DNA of 64,000 nucleotides, taken from positions 62,001-126,000 of the forward strand of contig NZ_DASZBU010000010.1 of NCBI RefSeq assembly GCF_035943815.1. The letters are read 5' to 3'. This document shows positions 43,289 through 50,892 of this stretch, in pieces. The position numbers and the translations under genes were made by a program. How positions within the stretch are numbered: the stretch's first letter is position 1; each line of letters begins with the position of its first letter. Under the pieces are notes generated by a model, which saw nothing but the letters and a program-made list of their open reading frames with translations, did no database searches and had not been told where the DNA came from. The stretch is from Frateuria_A sp035943815. Its GTDB lineage: Bacteria > Pseudomonadota > Gammaproteobacteria > Xanthomonadales > Rhodanobacteraceae.

Positions 43289-46195
43289 TTACTGGAACTT
43301 GTACGACACGCCGATATCGTAGCGGCGCCCGTAGGTTTCCCAGGTCAGCACCTGGCGCGGATCGTTGTTCTGATAGGTGATGAACTTCTTGTTGGACAGG
43401 TTGGAGCCCTGCACGATGAAGGTCAGGCCCTTCAGGCTGCCGCTGTCGAAGCTGTAGCTGACCTGGGCGTCGTAGGTGCTGCCGCCCTTGATGGTCTGCT
43501 CGATGCGCGAGGCACTGATGCCCGACACCTCGCCCAGGAAGCTGGAGCGATAGCTGTCGCTGATGCGGGCCTCGAAGCCGTCGTGCTGGTAGTACAGCGT
43601 GCCGTTGGCCACCCACTTGGACAGGCCCGGCACGGTGATCGGCGTGGCGTTGCCGCCGTACACCAGCGAGCTCCGGGTGCGGTTGCCGGTCAGGATCATG
43701 CCGAAGCCGTCGAACACTGGCGTGACCAGATTGAACGGCAGGTTCAAGGTCACCTGGGCGCCCTTGACGTAGCCGTGGCCATCGTTGGTCGGACCGGAGA
43801 CGATGCCCTTGGTGGTGCCGAGCTGGGCCAGCTGCGCCGACGTCAGGCCGAACGGCAGGAAGGAGCCGAAGTCGTACAGATAGGCTGCGTTCGGGTTGAT
43901 GTAGTCGCTCAGCTCGATGAAGTAGCCCGACAGCGCGAAGTAGCCGCCGCCGCTGCGGCACAGATCGGAGTTCTTCTGGTCGGCAGAGTTGCACTGGTAG
44001 CCGTTGCCGCCGGAGAAGTAGTGCTCGTAGCTGACGTTGTAGTTGTCGGCCATCGTCGGCGCCAGCTTGGGATTGCCGCCCGAGGCGCTGAAGTAGGCCT
44101 GGTTCGGGTCGGTGCTGGACAGGTGCGTAACGTCGCCCTTCACCCCGAGGCTGGCGTTCATCTGATCCATGCGCGGGCGTGCCAGGGTGCGTGCGGCGCT
44201 GACGCGGAGGTCGTCGTTGTCGGTGAAGCCGAAGATCAGGTTGGCGCTGGGCAGGTAGCGGGTGTAGGTGGTGCTGGCAGTCACCGGGATCAGCTGGGTC
44301 TGTCCGCCGGTGACCGAGCTGCCGGGCGCCACGCGTTCGCCGATACCGCGCTGCGAGGTGCGCTGAGCCTGCATGCCGAAGTTGCCCCGCAGGCTCACGC
44401 CGGCAAGGGAAGTGTCCAGGTTGAACTGCACGTACGGGGTCAGGGTCTTCTCACGCACCTTCCAGTTCGGCGGCAACGAAAGCGATGAGCCAAAGGTCGG
44501 CACCGACTGCAGAGTGCCGCTGGCGAGCAGATCGAACGGGTTGTAGCAGAGCTGTGAGGCGACGCCCATCCACGCCAGTGGGTTGCAGGTGCTGCCCGTG
44601 AATGGCGCCGTCTGCACCGCAGTGCCGCTGGCCAGGGTGCCGCCGCCCAGGGTCAGGAAGTCCTGGTCGATGTGGTAGGTCTTGGAGCGGCTGCTGTGCG
44701 AAACGCCGAAGTCGACGGTGGAGAAGGGACCGCTGGAGAAGCTGCGCTCGACGTTCAGGCGCAGGTTGGCGAGGTAGTCCACGGTATGCGGCGCGTTGAT
44801 GAAGCCGGCCTGCACCACGCCGTTGCCCGCGCCCCAGCCCTGCGGGTCGGTCAGCACCACGCCCTTGGTGTAGTCCAGCGACGGGTTGACGAACAACAGC
44901 CCGTCATTGCGCTCGACGAAACCGAGCGTGTCGGTGGCGCCGGTGGTGTTATAGCCGGTGCCCGAGTAGCTCTCGAGGTTGAGGTCGTTGCGGGTGGCGC
45001 GCGAGTAGTTGCCGTCGAGGTCGGCGGACCAGTCCTCGTTGATGGTGAACTTGTTGTCCCAGTTGAAGTTGTAGACCCGGGCGCTGGTCCTGTTGTAGTC
45101 GTTGCGGATGACCGGCTTGACGTTGCCGTAGGTGCCACTCTGCACGAAGCCGTTCTGCGCCACCTCGCCCGGCTGCAGCTTGGCGGAGCTCCACCACAGC
45201 GGGAACTCCATGCCCTTGGCTTGCTGCACTTCCTTGAAGTTGTCGTAGGTGAGGTCGACGGTGCCGGTGTAGTGCTCGTTCGGCTGCCACTGCACGGTGG
45301 CCAGTACGCCGCGGCGCTTCATCGAGTCGGAGATGCCGTAGTTCTTGACGCCGCCGATCACCGCGTCGCCGTTGCTGTCGCTCGGGTAGCCCCACGGCTG
45401 TTGGTGCTCGACCTGCGAGGGATTGGATTCCAGGTCGACGCCCAGGGTGACGCCGAGGGTGTGGTTGGCGAACTGGTTCACCCACACGCCGTTGAGGTTG
45501 TAGCCCTTGTCGCTGACGCCGGGACCCTTCGACAGCTGGGACATGTCGTTCCAGATGTAATGGGCATTCACCGCGGCCTCCGGACCGCTCTTCTCAAGCG
45601 GACGGATGGTGTGCATGTCCACCGTGCCGGTCAGGCCCTGACCGATCAGCGACGCCTCCGGGCTCAGGTGCACCACCACGTTGTCGAACCAGCTCGACGG
45701 GTACTGGTCGAACTGCACGTCACGGTTGTTGGATGTGGAAACCTGCTGGCCGCCGTTGACCAGCGCGGTGGAGAAATCCGGGCCCATGCCATGGATGGTG
45801 AGCACTTGCGGGCGGCCGCTGACGGTCTGCACGGCCAGGCCCGGCAGGCGGCCGAGCGTATCGGCGATGCTCACGCCTGGCAGCTTGCCGACCTGCTCGG
45901 CCGACACGGCCTCGACGATGGTGCTGGCGTTGCGCTTGAGCGCAGTGGAGTTCTCGATGCTGCTGAGGAAGCCGTTTACCTCGACTGCCTGCAGGTTCTT
46001 GGTCTTGTCCTTCCGCGCCTTCTTGTCGGTGCCGTTGGCCTGGTCCTGTGGAGCCTGGTTCTGATCCTGTGCCGAAGCGCCAGGGACCGGGCTGGCTGTC
46101 GCGGATGGCGCCGAGGCAGCGGCTGCGGTGGAGCAAAGGCCGATGCAGGCTACGGCGATCGCCGTGGCCAGGATGTTGCGTTCAAGCTGTTTCAT
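43289..46195 (-). CDS. TonB-dependent outer-membrane receptor for oligosaccharides
   Basis: A 968-aa outer-membrane transporter: signal peptide (ILATAIAVACIGLCSTAAAA), a Gln/Lys-rich linker with DKKARKDKTKNLQAVEVNGF, the plug domain (STIVEAVSAEQVGKLPGVSI, then DTLGRLPGLAVQTVSGRPQ) and a 22-strand-type beta barrel ending in YDIGVSYKFQ with the terminal aromatic Phe. GGAG precedes the ATG by six bases. The IVEAVSAEQVGKLP plug belongs to the large group of TonB receptors taking up carbohydrates in Xanthomonadales. The context points to maltodextrins. The operator at 46326 lies 130 bases upstream. Confidence 0.95.
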   Translation of the reverse strand: MKQLERNILATAIAVACIGLCSTAAAASAPSATASPVPGASAQDQNQAPQDQANGTDKKARKDKTKNLQAVEVNGFLSSIENSTALKRNASTIVEAVSAEQVGKLPGVSIADTLGRLPGLAVQTVSGRPQVLTIHGMGPDFSTALVNGGQQVSTSNNRDVQFDQYPSSWFDNVVVHLSPEASLIGQGLTGTVDMHTIRPLEKSGPEAAVNAHYIWNDMSQLSKGPGVSDKGYNLNGVWVNQFANHTLGVTLGVDLESNPSQVEHQQPWGYPSDSNGDAVIGGVKNYGISDSMKRRGVLATVQWQPNEHYTGTVDLTYDNFKEVQQAKGMEFPLWWSSAKLQPGEVAQNGFVQSGTYGNVKPVIRNDYNRTSARVYNFNWDNKFTINEDWSADLDGNYSRATRNDLNLESYSGTGYNTTGATDTLGFVERNDGLLFVNPSLDYTKGVVLTDPQGWGAGNGVVQAGFINAPHTVDYLANLRLNVERSFSSGPFSTVDFGVSHSSRSKTYHIDQDFLTLGGGTLASGTAVQTAPFTGSTCNPLAWMGVASQLCYNPFDLLASGTLQSVPTFGSSLSLPPNWKVREKTLTPYVQFNLDTSLAGVSLRGNFGMQAQRTSQRGIGERVAPGSSVTGGQTQLIPVTASTTYTRYLPSANLIFGFTDNDDLRVSAARTLARPRMDQMNASLGVKGDVTHLSSTDPNQAYFSASGGNPKLAPTMADNYNVSYEHYFSGGNGYQCNSADQKNSDLCRSGGGYFALSGYFIELSDYINPNAAYLYDFGSFLPFGLTSAQLAQLGTTKGIVSGPTNDGHGYVKGAQVTLNLPFNLVTPVFDGFGMILTGNRTRSSLVYGGNATPITVPGLSKWVANGTLYYQHDGFEARISDSYRSSFLGEVSGISASRIEQTIKGGSTYDAQVSYSFDSGSLKGLTFIVQGSNLSNKKFITYQNNDPRQVLTWETYGRRYDIGVSYKFQ

Positions 46196-46290
46196 TTCCC
46201 CTCCGAAAAGACTGCGCGAGTTTGCAAGTTACCTGGCCGATCGCACTCCCGATCGCCACGTCTCTTGTCGAGTTATCAAGACGTGGCTGG

Positions 46291-46339
46291 ATCATAAGGA
46301 CGTTGTTTTGGATGCAGCGCAGACCTGCATACGTATTCA
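46291..46339 (-). promoter_or_regulatory. Operator and -10-like box of the TonB receptor gene
   Basis: On the minus strand TGAATACGTATGCA (46339-46326), 29 bases, then TATGAT (46296-46291), the best -10 match of the set. The receptor ATG lies 95 bases further on, leaving a long untranslated leader. The site is in the 441-base divergent region 46196-46636, where I see no further gene. Confidence 0.8.
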
Positions 46340-46518
46340 TAACGTCGTGCGGGTCGGTGCCCTTGCAATGCAGCAAAGGGTGCGGCGGGATGCTGAAGGC
46401 GCAGCGCCGATCATGCGCCAAGCGTTTTGTGGCAAAGGCTGCACGCGCCTGTCGCGCCCCGTGCGCGAGTCCGCCTGGCATGCATGCATGCGTTTCCATG
46501 ACGCGGGCGCAGCACGAA

Positions 46519-46565
46519 TGAATACGTATGCACCGTCGAGGCCGCCTGCGCGACCAACATTTAAG
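46519..46565 (+). promoter_or_regulatory. Operator and -10-like box of the cytoplasmic GH13 gene
   Basis: TGAATACGTATGCA (46519-46532), 27 bases, then TTTAAG (46560-46565). The ATG at 46637 lies about 70 bases downstream. Its centre is 193 bases from that of the opposite operator at 46326, about 18 helical turns. Confidence 0.75.
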
Positions 46566-46636
46566 CTCCCATGCAACCCTGGCCGCCGGATGCCTATCTC
46601 AGTCATCCTGCGCAAAAAATTGCGAGAAAAAAAAGA

Positions 46637-48253
46637 ATGACCGATGCACCTTGGTGGCGCGGCGCCGTCACCTACCAGATCTATCCGCGTAGTTTTCTGG
46701 ATACCGACGGCGATGGCGTGGGCGACCTGCCGGGCATCATCGAGAAGCTCGACTACGTGGCGAGCCTCGGTGTGGATGCGATCTGGATCTCGCCGTTCTT
46801 CAGGTCGCCGATGGCCGACTACGGCTACGACATCGCCGACTACTGCGACGTCGACCCGCTGTTCGGCACCCTGGAGGATTTCGACCGGCTGCTGGCCAAG
46901 GCACATGGCCTGGGGCTGCGCGTGATGATCGACCAGGTGCTCAGCCACACCTCGATCGAACACGCCTGGTTCCAGGAAAGCCGGCAGAGCCGCGACAACG
47001 CCAAGGCCGACTGGTACGTCTGGGCGGATGCGAAGGAGGACGGCACCCCTCCCAACAACTGGCTGTCGATCTTCGGCGGCGGCGCCTGGCAGTGGGAACC
47101 GCGGCGAGGGCAGTACTACCTGCACAACTTCCTGGCCTCGCAGCCGGACCTCAACTTCCACCATCCCGAAGTCCGCGCGGCGATACTGGACTGCGTGCGC
47201 TTCTGGCTGGAGCGAGGCGTCGATGGCCTGCGCCTGGACGCGATCAACTTCTGCTTTCACGACGCGCAGCTGCGCGACAACCCGCCCAAGCCCAAAGCGC
47301 AGCGCACGGGCCGGGGCTTCAGCCCGGACAACCCGTACGCCTTCCAGTACCACTGGTACAACAACACCCAGCCGGAGAATCTGGCCTTCCTCGCCGAATT
47401 GCGTGCGCTGCTGGACCGCTTTCCCGGCACCGTGGCGCTTGGCGAGATCTCCTCGGAGGACTCGCTGGCGACCACGGCCGAGTACACCCAGGCCGGCCGC
47501 CTGCACATGGGCTACAGCTTCGAATTGCTTACCGACGATTTCAGCGCCGCACACATCCGCGGCACGGTCGAGCAGCTGGAGGCGCAGATGCGCGAAGGCT
47601 GGCCGTGCTGGGCGATCTCCAACCACGACGTCCAGCGGGTGCTCAGCCGCTGGGGCGGCGAACGGCCCTCGCCGGCGCTGGCCAACCTGTTCACTGCGTT
47701 GGTCTGTTCGCTGCGCGGCTCGGTATGCGTCTACCAGGGCGAGGAGCTGGGTCTGACCGAGGTCGATGTTCCTTACGAGGCGCTCAAGGATCCTTACGGC
47801 ATCGCATTCTGGCCGCAGTTCAAGGGCCGCGACGGTTGCCGTACGCCGATGCCGTGGAGCGGCGGCGAGCATGGCGGGTTCAGCGTCAGCGTGCCCTGGC
47901 TGCCGGTGCCACCCGAGCATCGCACGCTCGCCGTGGCGCGGCAGGAAGCCGACCCGGTCTCGGTGCTGCAGGGCTTCCGCCGCATCATGCAGTGGCGCCG
48001 CGGCCAGTCCGCATTGCGCTGGGGCGACATTCGCTTTTTGGACACGCCCGAGCCTGTGCTCGCTTTCCTTCGTTGCCACGCCGGCGAGACGCTGCTGATC
48101 GCCTTCAATCTGGACGGCAATGCAGTGCAGGCCGAACTTTCATTGGATGGACAGTGGTGGCCGGTCGACGGACACGGCCTCGCCCAGGGTGCCTTCGACG
48201 GCGGCCGGCTGCGCCTGCCGGGACACGGTGTGCTGTTCGCGCGCCAGGCATGA
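46637..48253 (+). CDS. Cytoplasmic GH13 alpha-glucosidase (oligo-alpha-glucosidase type)
   Basis: A 538-aa enzyme without a signal peptide. WWRGAVTYQIYPRSFLDTDG opens the family-typical start, the GVGDLPGI element marks oligosaccharide-specific GH13 enzymes, and the catalytic regions are DQVLSHTS, VDGLRLDAIN (nucleophile Asp), ALGEISSED (acid/base Glu) and AISNHDVQR. It probably hydrolyses maltose, isomaltose or short dextrins once imported. The ATG at 46637 is chosen over an earlier ATG at 46571 because the family starts with this block and a purine-rich AGAAAAAAAAGA run lies just upstream. Its promoter carries the locus operator. Confidence 0.92.
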   Translation: MTDAPWWRGAVTYQIYPRSFLDTDGDGVGDLPGIIEKLDYVASLGVDAIWISPFFRSPMADYGYDIADYCDVDPLFGTLEDFDRLLAKAHGLGLRVMIDQVLSHTSIEHAWFQESRQSRDNAKADWYVWADAKEDGTPPNNWLSIFGGGAWQWEPRRGQYYLHNFLASQPDLNFHHPEVRAAILDCVRFWLERGVDGLRLDAINFCFHDAQLRDNPPKPKAQRTGRGFSPDNPYAFQYHWYNNTQPENLAFLAELRALLDRFPGTVALGEISSEDSLATTAEYTQAGRLHMGYSFELLTDDFSAAHIRGTVEQLEAQMREGWPCWAISNHDVQRVLSRWGGERPSPALANLFTALVCSLRGSVCVYQGEELGLTEVDVPYEALKDPYGIAFWPQFKGRDGCRTPMPWSGGEHGGFSVSVPWLPVPPEHRTLAVARQEADPVSVLQGFRRIMQWRRGQSALRWGDIRFLDTPEPVLAFLRCHAGETLLIAFNLDGNAVQAELSLDGQWWPVDGHGLAQGAFDGGRLRLPGHGVLFARQA

Positions 48254-48329
48254 GGGCTTCGCTCGCCGGCATCACGCGCTGGTGAATCGGCCGGTCGTAC
48301 GGTCGTGGCTCCCTTAAGGAGTCCGCCCC

Positions 48330-48497
48330 ATGCCCAAGCCGCCCGCCCAACGCAAGCACGGTACCGGTGACCGCAACGACAAGGACGTCGCGAAGCTCGA
48401 TCACCGGCTGCAGGAAGAGCGCAACGCACAGGAGACCCGCGACGCCAAGGAGGCCAACGGGGATGCCAAGCACGAAGAAGGCATCGAACATCGCTGA
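48330..48497 (+). CDS. Small highly charged hypothetical protein
   Basis: A 55-aa protein, about half charged residues (many Lys, Arg, Glu, Asp), with no hydrophobic segment; it begins MPKPPAQRKHG and continues NDKDVAKLDHRLQEERNAQE, probably helical or disordered. AGGAG lies eight bases before the ATG, which supports translation. I do not recognise the family. It is followed by an AT-richer gap (48498-48696) that contains T- and A-runs but no gene I can support. Confidence 0.6.
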   Translation: MPKPPAQRKHGTGDRNDKDVAKLDHRLQEERNAQETRDAKEANGDAKHEEGIEHR

Positions 48498-48696
48498 GGT
48501 TGTCCTCTTTATTTTTTTGCAAGACCGATGTTTGCGCACGTCCGCCGACCGATTTGGAGGTGGCGGCGGCGCGGCTCGGTCACTCGCAAGAAAAAGCTCA
48601 ATGATTTGCAAAGTTTTTTTTTCGCTCCATTGATCCCGTATTCGCCGGCGTTGTGACACCGTCGCGTTTCCCGTCCGGACGCAAGTCGGAAACCCA

Positions 48697-49383
48697 ATGA
48701 AGCAGATCATCAAGGGCATGCCGCTCATCGGCCCAGTGGCCACCCGGCTGTGGCGGGGCATCAGGCCAGCCAGGCCGTTTTCCGGCTCCACCGACTATTG
48801 GGTGAGCCGGTACAAGGCCGGCGGCACCTCGGGTGATGGCTCCCGCAATCGACTGGCGGAGTTCAAGGCGGAGGTGGTGAACGGTTTCGTCCTCTCCAAC
48901 GGCGTGGAGGCGGTCATCGAATACGGCAGCGGCGACGGCTACCAGCTCGGGCTGGCGAACTATCCGCGCTACCTCGGGTTCGACGTAAGTCCGAAGGCCG
49001 TCGAGCGGTGCAGGAAGATGTTTTCCGGCGATGCCACCAAGCGGTTCAAGCTGGTTTCCGAATATGCAGGCGAAACCGCTCCGCTGACCCTGTCCTTGGA
49101 CGTGATCTTCCATCTGGTCGAAGACCACGTCTTTGACGCCTACATGCGGCGCCTCTTCGATTCGTCGACGCGCTTCGTCGTCATCTATTCGTCCAACTAC
49201 GATGGCGAACCGGACGATGCCGCCCAGCACGTCAGGCACCGGATGTTTTCCCGCTGGATAGACGAGCACAGGCCGCAGTGGCGCCTGCTGGCCCATGTTC
49301 CCAACCGCTACCCCTATGCCGGCGACACCCGGACCGGCTCGTTCTGTGACTTCTACATTTACGGCAGCCAAGTGCAGCGTTAA
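48697..49383 (+). CDS. Class I SAM-dependent methyltransferase-like protein
   Basis: A 228-aa protein with a Rossmann methyltransferase core: AVIEYGSGDGYQLGLA (motif I, GSGDG), LGFDVSPKAVERCRKMF (motif II with acidic residue), and LTLSLDVIFHLVEDHVFDAY (motif IV). The N-terminal 35 residues (GMPLIGPVATRLWRGI) form an amphipathic stretch. The layout recalls methyltransferases of glycan or surface biosynthesis, but no such genes are adjacent. It ends before a strong terminator. Substrate unknown. Confidence 0.75.
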   Translation: MKQIIKGMPLIGPVATRLWRGIRPARPFSGSTDYWVSRYKAGGTSGDGSRNRLAEFKAEVVNGFVLSNGVEAVIEYGSGDGYQLGLANYPRYLGFDVSPKAVERCRKMFSGDATKRFKLVSEYAGETAPLTLSLDVIFHLVEDHVFDAYMRRLFDSSTRFVVIYSSNYDGEPDDAAQHVRHRMFSRWIDEHRPQWRLLAHVPNRYPYAGDTRTGSFCDFYIYGSQVQR

Positions 49384-49443
49384 GTGCGGTCGATGCGGCG
49401 AGGCCCGTGGTGTCGCCGGTCGGGCCGGCATGGCAGCAAAAAG

Positions 49444-49474
49444 AAAAGGCCGGTACGCGACGTACCGGCCTTTT
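49444..49474 (+). terminator. Intrinsic terminator after the methyltransferase gene
   Basis: AAGGCCGGTAC, loop GCGAC, GTACCGGCCTT, continuing into a T-run. A-runs on the other side make it potentially bidirectional, which could also stop the tRNA-Ala transcript from the minus strand. Confidence 0.88.
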
Positions 49475-49487
49475 GATGCTGGAGGTT

Positions 49488-49563
<76 letters not shown>

Positions 49564-49660
49564 ACGCGAGCCGCGAATGTTAGCAGCGTCGCGCTGCCTT
49601 CGCCAAGGGGCCGGCTGCCATTAGTCCAAGGAAATTACGTCGCGGTTTGCCAGGATCGTT

Positions 49661-50779
49661 TCAGCCGTCCGGCAGCAGGGTCGCCAATCGCTGGTGCAGT
49701 ACCTCGCGCCGCCAACCCTCGAGAAATTCCGGCCACTCGCCCGTGCTCACGTACTCCTCCAGCACCTTGCGAGGGCACAGCAGGCCTGGTGGCAGGTCGA
49801 GGTCGGCGGCGAGGCGGTCGACGCTGTCCTTCATCGCGGCCAGCGCCTTTTTGGCCGGGCCGGACACGGGTGCGGCGATCGCGGCGGTGGTTGCTACTTC
49901 CTGCGGATCGGGGCCGGACGCGAGCAGGTCGAACAAATCCGCACGCTGGGGGGAGCGCAGGGCGCGCTGGCCGCGGCAGCGCCGTTCCAGCTCGGCCAGG
50001 CTGGAGGGCGGGCTCTGCGCGAGGCTGAGCGCCAGCGCATCCTCAAGCAGCCACGAGCGCGGACGGTCAAGGGTGCGCGCGCTGTGATCGCGCCACAGCA
50101 ACAGCCGGCGCAGCAGCGCCTGTTGCGCGCGCGGCCAGTCGGCGGCGGCGCGGAAGCCGCGCTGGGGCTGCGGATCGCCATGGTGCGCGTTGGCCCGACG
50201 CTTGAGCCGCTCGCAGTCCTCGGCATGCCAGGCGATACGCCCGCGCTCGGCCAGGCGCGCCACGAGCTGCGCGTGCAACGGTTCCAGATGCACCACATCG
50301 AGCGTCGCATAGAGCCGCTGCGAGTCGGTGAGGGGACGCTGCAGCCAGTCCGAGCGGGTTTCGCCCTTGTCCACCTCCGCTCCCACCATTTCGGCCACCA
50401 GCGCGCGATAGCTCAGGCCCAGGCCCATGCCGACGAAGGCCGCGGCGATCTGGGTGTCGAACAACGTGCCCGGCCCGTCGGGCAGGAGCGGCGCCAGCGC
50501 CTCCAGGTCCTCGCCGGCGCTGTGCATCACGGTGATGGTGGGGCCGCTGGCCAGGCGTGGACGCAGCGCGTCGCCGATGTCGAAGGCCAGCGGGTCGACC
50601 AGGGCGTAGCGGCCGTTCCAGCCCAGCTGCAGCAGCGCCAGTTGCGGGTAAAAGGTGCTGCGCCGCATGAACTCGGTGTCCATGCCCAGTGCGGCCTCGG
50701 CCGGCAGCGTGTCCAGCCACGCTTCCAGCGCGTCGCGACGATCGATCCATGCGGCTGACGCCGCGTCGGGTACGGACAT
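49661..50779 (-). CDS. rnd: Ribonuclease D
   Basis: A 372-aa 3'-5' exoribonuclease that matures tRNA 3' ends. DEDD residues are visible: Asp and Glu in GMDTEFMRR, Asp in MHSAGEDLEAL, and the last Asp in the YATLDVVHLEPL block (DEDDy type with Tyr). HRDC regions follow, including LPPGLLCPRKVLEEYV near the C-terminus. The ATG at 50779 has AGGAA six bases upstream; the longer frame to 50941 runs into the divergent promoter region. It is adjacent to tRNA-Ala, though not obviously co-transcribed with it. Confidence 0.94.
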   Translation of the reverse strand: MSVPDAASAAWIDRRDALEAWLDTLPAEAALGMDTEFMRRSTFYPQLALLQLGWNGRYALVDPLAFDIGDALRPRLASGPTITVMHSAGEDLEALAPLLPDGPGTLFDTQIAAAFVGMGLGLSYRALVAEMVGAEVDKGETRSDWLQRPLTDSQRLYATLDVVHLEPLHAQLVARLAERGRIAWHAEDCERLKRRANAHHGDPQPQRGFRAAADWPRAQQALLRRLLLWRDHSARTLDRPRSWLLEDALALSLAQSPPSSLAELERRCRGQRALRSPQRADLFDLLASGPDPQEVATTAAIAAPVSGPAKKALAAMKDSVDRLAADLDLPPGLLCPRKVLEEYVSTGEWPEFLEGWRREVLHQRLATLLPDG

Positions 50780-50892
50780 GGAACTTCCTCGAACGGACCT
50801 GGCGCGGTGGGGCGGCGCGTTGCGCATTGCCCTGTCATCGGCGCTGCCATATGGTGAGCGGCGCACGATAGCAGCCCATCCAAGAGTCCACC

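Noticed and set aside
46571..46636. Earlier ATG for the cytoplasmic GH13 enzyme
   Set aside because: It lies within a few bases of the predicted transcription start and adds 22 residues without similarity; the ATG at 46637 fits the family and has a purine-rich leader.
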